64,000 nt of DNA from contig OZ024804.1 in the NCBI GenBank assembly GCA_964017045.1, positions 20,260,537-20,324,536 on the forward strand. Direction: 5' to 3'. The translations under genes were made by a program, and so were the position numbers. This DNA is from Omphiscola glabra. Lineage: Eukaryota > Mollusca > Gastropoda > Lymnaeidae. Shown in pieces: positions 1-12,408 of the stretch; the stretch's first letter is position 1, and the number at the start of each line of letters is the position of its first letter. The notes under the pieces were generated by a model that was not told where the DNA came from, did no database searches, and saw only the letters and a list, made by a program, of their open reading frames with translations.

Positions 1-224
1 TAGGACCACAAGACATTTTTTTCCGTGCGTTCAGGTACAAAAATAACTGACAAGCCACCTGCGTACTTACCATTAACTATAGTTATGCTCACCTTCGCAT
101 GCGAGGGATGAATAACATATACACTATATTTTTTTATTTATTAAATGTTCACAATTAATTATACAATTTCACATAACAAAATTCAAATCTCATGTAATAA
201 AACATACATAAAAACAAACTTCTA

Positions 225-819
225 GTTTAGTTCTAAAGGCAAAGACACGGGATCACGTCACCCCACTCCTTCTCTCACTTCATTGGCTCCCCATACAGGA
301 ACGCATTGATTACAAGCTGTCTGTTCTGTGTCACAAGAATTTATCTGCTTCCTGCCCTTCCTATCTTACTGAACATCTTACTGTCTATTCTCCTCTTCGG
401 AAGCTTCGTTCCTCCGCAGACACGCGTATTCTTTCATTTCCCAGAACACGCACTAAAACATATGGTGAACCACCTTTCTCTTTCTGTGCCCCCCAAAAAT
501 TGAATTCTCTCCCATTACCCATCCGCAATATAAAGACCATCACAGCCTTCAACATTGCCCTCAAGACCCATCTCTTCAAACTGTACTATACCGACTCATT
601 CTCACCATCCTCTGACTGATAAACACCGCTCGATTCTGCTGGGTGCTGTCCATGGTACTTGGGTGGGTGAGGTGAGGTCAAGCTTTTCACCAATTGTTGT
701 TTTTGAATGTATACGTTTCTGTAATTGCTAATTTTTATGTGAAGCGCTGTGAGCCTAGCCCTAGGCTGGGATACTGTGCTATATAAAACCACCTAATAAA
801 AATAATAATAATAATATAT
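225..819 (+). mobile_element. 3' end of a CR1/L2-like LINE (5'-truncated)
   Basis: Read from about 225 in the frame of GAT at 251, the sequence encodes the C-terminal tail of a LINE ORF2 and stops at TGA 617-619. Landmarks are HWLPIQERIDYKL, then a PRTRTKTYGE block, then NSLPLPIRNIKT and THLFKLYY. This is the standard C-terminus of CR1/L2-type elements. The 3' UTR ends with GCGCTGTGAGCC and GATACTGTGCTATATAAA, followed by an (AATA)n tail at about 793-815, as expected for such a 3' end. The element lacks everything upstream, so it is a dead 5'-truncated insertion. Confidence 0.85.
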
Positions 820-860
820 GTATATATTGTTTATATATATATATATATATATATATCTAT
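820..860. repeat. (TA)n microsatellite
   Basis: A TATATA run directly follows the AT-rich LINE tail. Similar simple TA runs lie at 4699-4757, 45687-45726, 47305-47361, 54555-54584 and 58944-58988. Confidence 0.9.
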
Positions 861-1329
861 ATATCAAAACAACGGGTTCATGTATTTATTTCATTCGCAA
901 AAGCTTTGGAAAATGTATTGAACAAATGAAGAAAATAATACAAACGAACATAATCAATATTAATATACACATATTTAAACAAAATATGCACAATATTTGT
1001 TCAGGCAGCTGACAGTTTCGACGCTTACCGATGGGAATCACGTGACCGTAATCAGACAATGGCCATTGACATCTGCAACCAAATCACAAGCAAGTCAAAA
1101 CAACAGTTCAGTCCGTCATCCGTTGTACCCGTTTGTATTTTATTTGATTCTGATCAAGATAGCTTTAACGCATGTCTAGTTTCATAATTTGTGCATATTC
1201 AACTTTTTGTATAGTTTAATGAGGCGTTACAATTATAAAACTAGATTGTGTTGTATTATAAAAATTGTCACTATGTATACAAAACAGGTTTCAATGTTCG
1301 TGATATCAATTTACCGTCTTTAAAGTGTC
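861..1329. other. intergenic, 3' flank of TmA
   Basis: There is no coding signal that I can support. The interval holds the presumed 3' UTR of TmA (minus strand). A minus-strand AATAAA-type signal, read as TTTATT near 1140, could serve as its poly(A) signal. Confidence 0.4.
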
Positions 1330-3680
1330 CTAACGGGTAGACGATGTGACAGCTGTCGTGTCATTGTCTGAAGTTATAGTTGGGATCTGTGCCAAGGAAT
1401 AATAAGACGAATTAGGAATGGTCTCTGCTAAAACGGTATAAGATGTCGGTGCATTTTCATTTTTTGAGGTTTTATCCCAGTTTGACAGCTCGTTATATTC
1501 ATTGCCTATACCTCTAGATACTTCTCTTAGTTTAGAATATTCGTCTGTGGTCAAAGAATTTGAATCTGTTGCGTTATCATCTTTATTCTCGTCAAGTTTT
1601 TCTAATTCGAAATACGTAGAAGCATCACCCTCAACTTGTTGTGAGAAGGGGCTGACAGCGCTTTTTTCCACTGACATTTCAAGATTGATTTCAGCTCCTG
1701 TGTTTTCTTTATTTAGATTTGAAACAACACGTACGTGCTTTGGTGACTTCATAGTGTCGATATGCTTACTGGCTTCTTCATTACGTTCATCACTTTTTTC
1801 TAATTCAAAATAAACGGAACCATTATTTGTATTCTCATTTTCATCATCGCACTCAGCAGTACCAGCTCCCATATGAGCTGCATCTAAGTTACTGTTTTGG
1901 ACAGAGATAGTTTTACTGGGTAATTGATTGTAGTCTGCCTTTATATCCCGTGTTACCTCCCCTAATTGTGAGTAGACTTGACGACTATTTGCAAGGCTTC
2001 TACTATGACATGTATTGGTCTCCTCCGGTGGATTTGTCGTGTGAGATCCTGTGAGAGACGTCTCATTGCTTATTAAAGATATAGGTTTGTACGAGTGATT
2101 CTGAAAATCATCGATGACAATTTGGTCATAGTTATTCTGTCTTTGAGATGCTGCTGACTTACTCAAGCCAAGCTCGTTACTTCCAACACTGGACGTATTA
2201 CTCACTGCTAAATCTGATGACGCTGACTTTGAGGCATGGCACCTTCTCCACATTGAGGCCACAAGGGCAACGACGCCAAAACATATCAAAACGGAGAGAA
2301 CTGAGAGTCCTGCGGCAAGTCCGACTGAAGAGCTTTGAGATGATATCGTTGTCCCAGGTCCTACAGTGGTTGTTACGCTAGACGCACGGGGAAAAGTTGT
2401 ATTAGCTGTGACATTTTCTGGACGTGTTGTAGGGCCAGACGTTGTACTTATTTCATAAGGAGGGCAAATGCATTCGTTCTGAATTGTAAATTTTTCACAT
2501 TTATTTTTTAGTAATGTTAACGTAGCTATAATACATTTACGATCATTGGGTTTCATATTGGTTGATTGGCTTTCGTTACACTTTGCAACTTTTTCACAAT
2601 CGGTTTTCAGTTCTTTTAACGTAGTGAGACAACAATAATCTTCTTGGAAATCATTTTTGCTTGTGGTATTTGCTAAGTCACACTGGGCACAAAGGCAACA
2701 CTCAGAGCCATCATTGCAATGTATCTTGCATTTTAAATTTTTCATTTTTGATGCGAGGCTATTAAATAGAAAGTAAAAAAAAAAAATACTTATCTTTTAA
2801 TTAAATGACATAACATTTTAAATCATTTTGTGATCAGGAAGAAGTCCATCATATAGTATCATTTACTCTTTCATTGTATAATGTAGTTTGCCTTTAACGT
2901 ACAATAAAACATTAAAAATATTTTTAAAAATCAAACTAAATTAAATATACAATAACCCTAAAAGACACCGATATATTTTTATGTATATATATGTCCTTTT
3001 CAGTATATGAAATGTATTGTATTGTTTCAAAGAATGTGCAAAAATAGTGTATATCCTCTCAATCCTTTAGCTTACCGTAGATGTCAATTGTTGATATCCA
3101 TTTATAATTGTATAAGATGCACAAAGGTTTTTGAAACACTAATTGTCAAACAGGTTTCTTATGGGGGGGGGCATAATCATACTCAATGAGAATATGTCGC
3201 GATAAATTCAATAGCAGTGTTTAAAGGGGGGAAAAAATATAATTTTGTGTTGTTTGTTTTTCTTATAAAGCTGGCGGTTTGTTTACAATGTCAATGGAAG
3301 AAATCACGATGAAAAATAAATTCATTTTAGGTTTGACTTCGAATAATTGCTTATTGTTAAGGGATAGCAGTTATTCTTAATATGTTTTCTAACTTCAAAA
3401 TTACTGAAATACGTCTTTGTATTTTTTTATTCAAAATATATCCAAAAAAATTTTAAATAGGAAGAAATTGAGACAAAGAGTGGGAGAATAATATGCATGT
3501 TTACAAAACATACTTATCAGTGCAGCCAAGTACAACATAGTCCTTTTCACAGTTGGCAAAAGTAGATTTTACATCAGTGCAATAATATAATACAAATCCC
3601 TCTTGACAGTAAGCATCCGTAGATTTAGCCATTGGAATCAATGCAATCACTATCATTGCGAAAACTTCAATATGTGCCAT
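1330..3680 (-). CDS. TmA: type I membrane receptor with ten YxxL/I motifs
   Basis: Two exons, 3680-3514 and 2758-1330, give a 531-residue protein. Exon 1 starts MAHIEVF with a signal peptide (about 1-23) and ends at a GTATGT donor, leaving two bases of a codon. Exon 2 follows a pyrimidine-rich TAG acceptor and supplies the third base, so the phase-2 junction reads through. The ectodomain has 18 cysteines (25-154) and then a Thr/Ser stalk. The membrane segment is about 201-226, followed by WRR. The tail has YxxL/I motifs at Y266, Y279, Y318, Y332, Y372, Y438, Y463, Y477, Y496 and Y508. Eight of these form pairs separated by 9, 10, 10 and 8 residues, like ITAMs, and two are SxYFEL, an ITIM-like form. 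By analogy, phosphorylated pairs would recruit tandem-SH2 kinases, and single motifs would recruit SH2 phosphatases. YxxL can also be an endocytic signal. I do not recognise a named ectodomain. The ligand is unknown. Confidence 0.85.
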
Positions 3681-4694
3681 CTGATTTGATTATAAAGAAT
3701 TAATTAGAGTTATTTAAAGAATTTATTAATATATTAAATTAAATATTTTATATATTCCATAAACTTCTAAATAAGTCATTGCACATTTAGAAATAATTTC
3801 AACTATAGCCACACTGTCGCAACAAAATTATTTGCAAAAAACAAATATCCAGCAACCAGAAGAACAAAAATAGATCCAGCATCTCTGAGTATTGAAAGTT
3901 CCAAAGCTATTGGATTTCCATGTAACACCATGTAATTTTGCATTCAAGTAGATCAATCTAACATTCCATATTGATAAGAAATTATTAAACATTTCTAATT
4001 TTTTACACATATTTTAAAGAAATTTCATCCACGATAAAATTGAATATGTTTTAACTAGATGCCATTGATAGCTTTCAGACATTGTTTAACAAAAAGTGTA
4101 ATAATTACACCGCATTTGCCCACATATTCTTTTACGATATTATTGGGGCAGAGGAAATGAATAAAATTAAGTGTTACAGCATTGCTTTGGCTCACCATAT
4201 GACTAAATGTTTAACTCCTTTGTGTATCTCTGTTCAAAGATACTAAAATAAATACGGCCAATAAGTAATTTTTGCTTCTGTTATATGAATATTAATTTTC
4301 TTTATAAAAAATAAAATAATTTCATCACTTTTTAAAATAGAAAATTAATTTTTCATAAACATTATAAAATGATTTCCTATTTGTGTGAGCAAATCTAGTA
4401 ATGTATCAATACAATCTCTAGCTAATTAAATTAGTAACATAAATACTTTGCTAAGAATAATCCGACTGATAAAAACACATATGAAATATGATAGCTCATG
4501 ACAGACGAGGGATAACAGCAAATACACTCTTAACTTATTTAACAAATGTAGTAGCTAAATGAATATATAATGACATATACCACATCTACCACATTGGCAG
4601 GCGTTTGGGATTTTTTCTTAACGCCCCATCAACGTGCTTCTTAAAAGTAGCCAGAACAAAAAAAGTCTTAATAGTTTCGATAAACATATCGAGA

Positions 4695-4761
<67 letters not shown>

Positions 4762-5199
4762 GGTTACTTGCCCTAGCTACTTAAATTTAATAATAATATT
4801 AACATATTAAAAAACAAATATTTATTAAATTGTCATTACATTTGCCGTCTAGAATAATGATAAAACGTCTTTATTTATTCTTTAAATTAAAACTCTTTCA
4901 TTAAATTTTAATTAAGTAATTTTAGATTATCTAAAAATGACATGAAATGTTTCGGCTATTTTTATTTAAGAGCTTAAAGTTTATTGAACTCTTTAAGTCC
5001 AGATTATTTTTGTTATATGTGACAGTCTTTAAAAAACAGAGTGGTTGTCAGTCACTGTTAAATTTAAAATACAAAGTCAAATGTTATGGGCTGTAAAATT
5101 AACATTTTTACTTACGATAGAAAGCTTCTGTGTTTAACTGTGACCCTTTAACTACATACACGTTAATCACAGGCCTAAGAATGAAGTTCTGGCAAACAT
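3681..5199. other. A+T-rich intergenic
   Basis: This is the upstream flank of TmA. It contains a (TA)n run at 4699-4757. A short minus-strand reading frame at 4010-3828 is rich in Cys and Trp near its end, but it has no start, splice or domain support. I see no other feature. Confidence 0.4.
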
Positions 5200-5363
5200 T
5201 TTAACAATGTTGGGATTTTCTTGATACTAAATATAAAATGGTGGCACAGACAATCACGATCTTCTTCGTTATGGTTGGTGGAATCCAATGTAGGAGTTAC
5301 TTTTAAGCCAGCCCCAAAAACACATAATCTGCCTCTTCGTTGCTCTGTCTGTCTGTCTGTCTT

Positions 5364-5399
<36 letters not shown>

Positions 5400-5466
5400 T
5401 CTATATATCTATCTATATATCTATCTACCTATCTACATATATATATTTATTTATCTCTCTATCTAA
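5200..5466 (+). repeat. interspersed repeat with TCTG/TCTA tail, copy 1
   Basis: A lead sequence of about 140 bp (GGATTTTCTTGATACTAAAT, then ACAGACAATCACGATCTTCTT) runs into a (TCTG)n/(TCTA)n array at 5341-5460. The same lead, with scattered substitutions, stands just before the giant TCTA array at 21567-21790. The two tetranucleotide arrays therefore belong to one dispersed element rather than arising independently. The type of element is unknown. Confidence 0.7.
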
Positions 5467-6880
5467 AGTTTTATTTTATTAGCTACGCCTATCACTTTTA
5501 ACTCAACAATATTTCTTTTAGCTAAAACCTTTGAAATTTTTTTTAATTACATTACTTCCGCATGATTTGTATATAGTTTGCTTTCATGTATTACTAGCCA
5601 ATATACCCGACTTTACTCGTTTCATATTATGAAAACATCTTTGAAAGCGTTATAATCGAACATGCTGTAAGACACTTAGCTAAATTAAATATTACAATTT
5701 AATTTTTATCATTAATATTTTTATAACGTCTATACACTAACAATATTAATCACTGGATTACACAGCTCATTCACACTCTGAATTTTTCTTCAAAAAAAAA
5801 AAAAAAACTAAATGTTTATTGACTTCTACTCAAATCCAACACACTTTTCCCCTTGGTAATTAAGTTCTGCTAAAAAATCACAAAGAAAAGGCCTAACCAT
5901 AACGTAATCAAAACACAATCTTATTTTTTTTTTTGTTCTCTTTTAAGAGTTAACCGTTTAATAACTTAGCAACCAATTTGTAAAATAAAATTCGTTTTAC
6001 AACATTCTTCAGACATAGTAGCAAGGACCAAAAATATTATTACATCATCTATATTTATAACAAAATAAACAAAGAACACAAAACAATTTTACCTCTGACC
6101 ACATGGACTTAACAGCTTACATCCTCAACAAAATAAAATTTCTTTAGGCTGATTTTGTGGCTGTAGGAAACCTTTTTCCCAGCCAGACACTACAAGCAAC
6201 ATAAAAAATTGTATGAAAGAGATTCGTTATGCGGTGGACAAGGGGACGCTTGAAGGATAACCCCTCCCATTGAGATACTACCCCCCCCCCCCAACATCTG
6301 CAGCACCTCTGATGATAGGCTGTCAGGGATCCTTGAGTTGGAAAAAAAGCTCCGACGGGCATCCGTTGTCCTTATAGTTATTGTCTTAAAATCCAGAGTA
6401 TTAACGTAAACTAATTAAGACTGGAGGGGCAGCAGATTAACGAAGACTTTGCTTATAATTTGGCTGTGCATACGAGTTCTGGTTATTTGCCACTCAATTT
6501 CTGGGCAACGTCAATATGAAGGTTTTTAAGCAAGGCAAACATGCCAGTTTATTTGTAGTCCTTTGCTTAAGAGTGGAGGCCAGGCGTAACTTAAAGAACT
6601 TATAAGTATAGCTGCTTCTAGGTTCAGATGCTCTGATAGTATGCCCCCAGTGTCAAGAATTGTGTTGCATGTCTTTAAGTTGTTGCTTAGGGTATCACTC
6701 GCACATCCGTATCCATGTTTATCACTTGACACATTATCCTTTCAATTTTTAATTATTTACATTTTATTAAATAAACACTATAATCACTGGATTACACTTC
6801 ATTCTCTTTGTCTCTCTATCTCCCCCCTAAGTCTCTCTGTCTCTCTCTCCCCTCTCTCTATGTCTCTCTCTACCTCAGTG
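5467..6880. other. intergenic with moderately GC-rich patch
   Basis: The interval is mostly A+T-rich, with poly-A and poly-T runs. A patch at about 6120-6370 is less A+T-rich and holds a C10-like run at 6283-6293. Tandem CT/TCTG tracts lie at 6796-6875. No gene is supported. Confidence 0.35.
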
Positions 6881-7600
6881 AAATATCGCATAGGGAAATG
6901 GCGTCAGCGGGCCGTCGAGCTTAAAGCTCCTTATGCCCTCCCTGGCGCTCCCCCACGCAAACCCGTCGCAGGGATTCCTCGTCGCGGACAGCTCGGGGGG
7001 CACGCCAGAGACCTCCCAGGGCGTGGACCGTCCCCGCCAGCAATCGCTCGATCGGGTTTTCCGACGGAGACCTTCCCCGTCCGGAGACGTCTGGTCGACA
7101 GAAGAATCTGCGTTCAAAACGTCCGCAGTCCACTGTCCTAAGGGTCAGGGCGGCAAATTAATGCCCTAGTATCTCCCCCACTTATCACGGGGAAGCATCA
7201 GACGCCCTCTAAGAGGTATTCTACAGTGGTCTCCTACCTCGCAACTAGTTCGCGAAATAGCTGGGACGAAGCAGGGTAGCCTAATAGTAGCTTTCTCAGG
7301 GCTGCGTAGCTAGAATCATTGGCCAGAGACATCCACCACAGCCTCTTGCCTCAAATCCCTTAACAGCAATTTGTAATCATGATCCCTACCCTGTTTCTTC
7401 CTTTTCGTCAACATGTGAAATATCACAGGTGGCGGCCCTGTAGGAGCCGTTTATTCCAGCAACTACCATGCATGCCCCTGTCTGCCACGCGGGACACGCA
7501 ATGGTGGTTATGTGCCCCGGGTTAACGTTGAGTGGGTTGGTGGCAAAACGCTTCCAAATCGGCAAGCCACCACAGACCTGTCGACCGGACACCCTCGATA
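6881..7600. other. GC-rich island, unidentified
   Basis: Base composition switches sharply to GC-rich at about 6881 and back at about 7600. CT/TCTC microsatellites flank both sides (6796-6875 and 7598-7635). Reading frames of up to about 80 residues occur on both strands, but none shows a recognisable domain. The bounded, foreign composition between similar simple repeats suggests a mobile-element body or its 5' region. I cannot assign the type. Confidence 0.4.
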
Positions 7601-7839
7601 AAACTCTCTCTCTGTCTCTCCCTCTCTCTCAGTCTGAATCAATCTTGATTAAGTTAATCAACCTTCATCTACTTTTACTCTGATCTAACCCATTTTTACC
7701 GTTAGTAATTTAAGTTCTGCTAAAAAACTTAGCAAAAGAGCTATATCTACTAACCGGATCATTGTCAACATCACTCGCTCTTGTGATCCTCCCTTCCCGA
7801 GAAACAAAAATATTAAGGTGCCTTAAAAATTAAAAAAAA

Positions 7840-8330
7840 AACAGAATGCCCATGATGATATTATATTTTGAAAACCACCGATATTACAAAAAGGATTATG
7901 AAATATATTTATATATTTTTACAATGTGTGGTCTAAATGCAACAGTTTACAAATAAGCTTTTTTTGTAACCTAACCTTCGTGTAGGCCTACAGCTTTGGC
8001 TATCATAAGAAAAATTCAGTGTAGCTCCTCCTACACACGTTTGAAACTTTATCGATTCATATGAGGAAATTCATATAGACTTATAGAATTAGAATCATAA
8101 GAGACATAAAAAGGGCATCTTCAACACTTCAAAGGTAATATTTTTTGTCAGTAAAAAAAATATCTCGACAAAATAATTGTTTTATGATTTAAAAAGTTTT
8201 ACTGAATGTACCGTACAAAATGATAATTGTTTAAATACAAAATCAACATCTACTATCGACTGAAATTGCCAGGTGTGTAACAAATAATGCCTTTTGGAAA
8301 TAGCCATAAAATACACCCATCCTCTCTGGG
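7840..8330 (+). repeat. old interspersed repeat, copy 1
   Basis: This stretch shares a collinear set of short matches with 19910-20460. The matches include AGACTTATAG near 8080 and 20070, GGCATCTT/GGCATCTC, TCGACAAAATAA/TAGACAAACGTA, and ATCTACTATCGACT/ATCTATTATGGACT. Divergence is high, so it is an old copy. The class is unknown. Confidence 0.45.
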
Positions 8331-8404
8331 AGGTAGCTTTTTCTTAATGTTTATTTAGGTCTGATTCACAAGCTTACGATTGTTTATTTTCACACACAAG
8401 TCTA

Positions 8405-8602
8405 CCGAATGTTCGAGTATGTAAGACTCGTCTTATACAAAGCTTTACATACCCCGCAACCAGATTGCGTCTTAGATATGGGTGCGTCTTATGTCAAAAA
8501 AACATGTACACAAATCTTCAAAACCCGCGTCTTATATACGGGTGCGTCTAATATACGGGTGTGACTTACAAACGTGTGCGACTTATGTGCGCGGAATTAC
8601 GG
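8405..8602. mobile_element. pogo/Tigger-like MITE (candidate)
   Basis: The left end CCGAATGTTCGAGTATGTAAG and the right end (CCGTAATTCCGCGCACATAAG when read inwards) are imperfect inverted repeats, and both are flanked by TA. The interior repeats CGTCTTATATACGGGTGC variants several times. No transposase is present. Confidence 0.45.
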
Positions 8603-8647
8603 TAGTATTTGGTAAGAAAAATTAACAAAAGAACACCTATGAATGTA

Positions 8648-8880
8648 AAGGGTGGGCCAATAAAAGTGATAACATCTCGTTAAACGTGATTTAATCACAT
8701 AAAAGTAGTTTAACTATACCCATACTAGTTTAAATAGTTTACTGATTTACTTGCTTACATATGTAGCTATATGACGTCATTATTTTGCAAAATAATGTAT
8801 GAAGAATTATAATTAATTAAATTATATTTTGTAATAGCTCATATGCTATGAGATGTTCTCGCTTTTATTGGCCCACCCTG
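8648..8880. mobile_element. mariner-like MITE, 233 bp
   Basis: The ends are inverted repeats of about 28 bp. The left end begins AGGGTGGGCCAATAAAAG and the right end, read inwards, begins CAGGGTGGGCCAATAAAAG. A TA dinucleotide flanks each side, as expected for Tc1/mariner-type insertion. The interior is non-coding. Confidence 0.75.
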
Positions 8881-8882
8881 TA

Positions 8883-10499
8883 AACCAATAAGTTAACCAA
8901 AGCACCCTTTATGCACGCCCTTATTTTTAATATTCTATATTTTGAAAATATATACAATAAAGTTTTATTTGAAATGCTTTCAAAGCACAAAATCCCTCTC
9001 AAAGATCAATGCCAGCCGTTAATTGGTTTTATTGTGATTGGTCGACTCATCTACCATAGACACACAGTAGAATAGTACATTCAGGTAAATGCATTTATAA
9101 TAGTCGACTATATATATATTTTTTTTTTTTTGAAGGACAGTTAAAAGCAAGATCAAGTTAAAAAATGAAATTAAAATGTATGGAACGAAAAATAAAACCT
9201 TAAATTTCAAGTTTATCAAAAATGGGTTACAAACCTCCGTCTGGCATTTGGACATTATCGGCCTTTTTATGAATGGTGCTAAAAATAACGCTGGTTTTTT
9301 CAACGGGGGCGTTACAATGACCTGGGATTACCAGGTGGGCGGATGTAAATTATATTCCTTACTAATTTTTTAATCAACATTATGTAACGAAATTTATCTT
9401 TTTTTGGTGCAAAATATGAATTGGCATTTGTTTTTAACCAACTCATGAATGAGCTGAAAGATCAATGCCTATGCAACGGCAGTTGCTTGTCGCTTTTTGA
9501 AGATTTATAACATTGTTGGATTTTTATGACAGCAAGTGTTGTTTCAGTGTTGACGCCAAAGACATCAGACACGACAATGTCATTTAAATGGAAACAATTT
9601 AATGAAATAAGATTACTGATTTACTCCTTCCGGCTCTTAATGCAATCAACGTGCTTTTGATTGTCCTGGTTTTCTTTCTATTGTTTCGCTTTGACAAAGT
9701 TTGTTCCATTATTTACTTAACTTTATAAATTTTACCTACCGTTATGAGGCTTAACACGTTTAATACGATGTTTTAAATGTGGCTCGTAGATGAGCAATAC
9801 GTAAAAAGGACTGAAAACAAGTACAAAAAGAAAAACGATGCCTTGGCTAGTGAAATTAAACCAAAACTCAATTGAATTCTAATATTCTAATATTAAGTTG
9901 ATTTAAAAATAAAAAAATCAAATACCCAGAATAGAAACACATCAATTATGTGTGACTTAAAAGTATGAAACTAGCCAAAATTTTGACGCTTCCGGCACAA
10001 AATTTAATATCAGAGCCATCGCTTAACTCTTGCAGGCCCCCCGCCCTTTCAAGTCTGTGCTTCTTACATCAATGTTGGTAGTTAACCTTTTTTCTCACAT
10101 CACAGATTTGGGCCTCTGAAATTTTAAATATATGAGGCCCTCTGAAGCCGCAGAGATTACAGGGGCCAGCGCGAAAATTCTACATAATATGGCTATTTAT
10201 AACCAATTTTTTTTTTTTGTCGACAAGCTTACTATTTTGTTTCACTATTAAGAGACATACACACATATAGAAGTGTGAACATAAATATTTAATCAAGCAT
10301 AATTTTAAAAATTTTATAACACGACAACTCTGTAAAGAGGTTTCTCCTTTTGGGGCAGTAAGTAGAATCAATCTTCAAATACGAATTTACTAAAAAAAAG
10401 ATAAAAAAAACAAAAAACAATGTTTTGACACATCCATCTGAGTACTCCGCTTTTATTTCAGCTATCCAGAAAAATCAGCCTTGCGGTACACAATAAACG
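8883..10499. other. A+T-rich intergenic
   Basis: I see no supported gene. A plus-strand frame at 9176-9373 reads somewhat protein-like but has no homology, donor or acceptor that I can defend. Confidence 0.35.
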
Positions 10500-12408
10500 C
10501 TAAAAAGACTTTAAGGCAACGACATTGCACAGTTTTTTCATGGCTGTCAGACCATTCTTCATCTTTTCACAAATGTGTGAAGCATAGTAGAGAGCGGCAG
10601 CCACATGATCACACGATCCCCTTTCTCTGTAAAAAAATTTTAAAAATAATTACAGTCATAAAACCTAAAAAATGTATGTGAAAACCTAAACAATGTAACT
10701 GTGTTTATGGACAATGACAAAAGTTAACTGAATAGAGTCATAATCATAACTGTATTTATAGGATATTAAGGAAAGTAAAATTAAAGAGGCAACAAAGCTT
10801 TTTCTTTGTTAAAAAAAAAAAACACAAAATAAACATAATGTTATTAGTAGAAATATTAATGATAACAATAAAATTTATTGGAGACAGCTCAATAACATAT
10901 TTAAAATTAAAATAAATTAAAACTCAGAATAGCTTACCCTGCAGTGCAAGTACAATGTGCAGAATGTATATGTCCAGAGATCTTGCTTAAACATATCCAT
11001 GTAGTGTAATCAGGTGTCTTAGATACCACCTTACTTGGCGAAGATGGCATGACCTTGGCTTGAATAAAACAATGGTCACAATCATCTCTGGAAAAGTTAC
11101 ATGAAACATTTATCAATTAGGGTACCATATTTTTATTGTGTTACGACATCTATGGAATATTCCAAGTCTATTTTGTTTTCAAACTGTTTCTTGTTATGAA
11201 ATTTTAAAACAAATAAATTCACCAATTCATTTTATTTGTTAATGTAGTAATATTTAAATAATGTACTGGTATTATGCAATGTCAACTATACCTGATAGGA
11301 TGGTAAGCAATGCTTTGCACATGTCCTTCTAGGAACATAGTTATGCCCTTCAGTTATCGTGATGCTCCCATCTCTCTGTTATCAGTTGTTTGCAATCTGT
11401 AAAAATGACAGAGAAAATGTAATGCACTATAATTAATAATATGTAAGAATAAGCAATTATGACAGTATTTACCATATTCATCAAATGTTAAGACAAGCAA
11501 AGAGCCATACACCAACCAGCCCATACTGTTGATACTCATTTGCGACAAATAATAAAACATATAATTACCGAACTTGAATTACATATCCTAAATTTTAAAT
11601 GAGAATCGAATGTTTGTATGTGTAACTTTGTATGCTGACTTTTAAACACAATTAACATTAGGCCTATTAAAGGCTAATTACTAATATTAAATTATAAATA
11701 GATCTATATACTTGTCTGGTAGACAATTTTTTTTATAACGATGACATAAAACTTAAAGAGTCAGAGTGTCTGAAGTGTAGACTGTCAAATATTAGGTCAG
11801 TAATTAATTATTTAATCATTTATTTACTATCTTAATTACAGTAGTCTATACTATATAATTATTATAATATACATCTAGGCTTAGTATTAGTTACTACTTA
11901 GACTTAGTTTAGCAGGCCAATGTTATATAATTATAAGTTATACTACCTGTCTTTCTTCTTATGACTTATAAATACTTCTTATTTATTATTGTATAATTAT
12001 GTAGTATTAATTAAAATAATTGTAGCACTTCTGGCAGCTCTTTAACATTACAGAGTGAATTTTAAATAAATAGGTATAATTTTACCTGCTCAACACAAAG
12101 TAGTTGTAGACATCTGTATCTTTGACATCTGAAGGCATTGCCTCTAACATCAGCCAGTCTTTTAAAAATGCAGGATCGGGCATTTTCGCTCCTGAAGGAG
12201 TTGTTAGCTTATCGAAGTTTGGACGATGGAATAGTTCGTCTTTACTGTTTTTCCCCCCACAAATTCGCAACGCTACACAGCCGCGTGCCCGATCTACCAC
12301 CAGTTCTGCTTTATTTCCAGATACCGGCTGATGTAATTCCCGTAAAAATTTCTTAATTTCTTCTACTCGCCAGGTCTCAAATGCTGTTTTCGACATGTGA
12401 GCAGCCAT
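10500..12408 (-). CDS. SAP domain plus SWIM zinc-finger protein
   Basis: Three exons, 12408-12086, 11087-10938 and 10626-10500, total 600 nt (199 residues plus stop). The first junction combines AG from exon 1 with A from exon 2, and the second combines GG with A, so both splice in frame at GT-AG sites. The start ATG at 12408 lies in AAGATGGCT; an upstream in-frame GTG is part of a GGTGAGT string and is not used. Residues 8-45 form a SAP helix-loop-helix (WRVEEIKKFL, then PVSGNKAEL), a DNA/RNA-binding fold. A SWIM finger is split over exons 2 and 3: C153-T-C155, seven residues, then C163-D-H165. SAP plus SWIM proteins are widespread in invertebrates, and some also carry a YqaJ-type nuclease domain. 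No such domain is seen here, so this may be a short form or a truncated copy. A second SAP exon lies at 57389-57231. Confidence 0.7.

Noticed and set aside
9176..9373. 65-codon plus-strand frame
   Set aside because: It has no domain, splice sites or conservation evidence; the opposite strand is equally open.
12122..12356. Plus-strand open frames
   Set aside because: They are the antisense shadow of the SAP exon.
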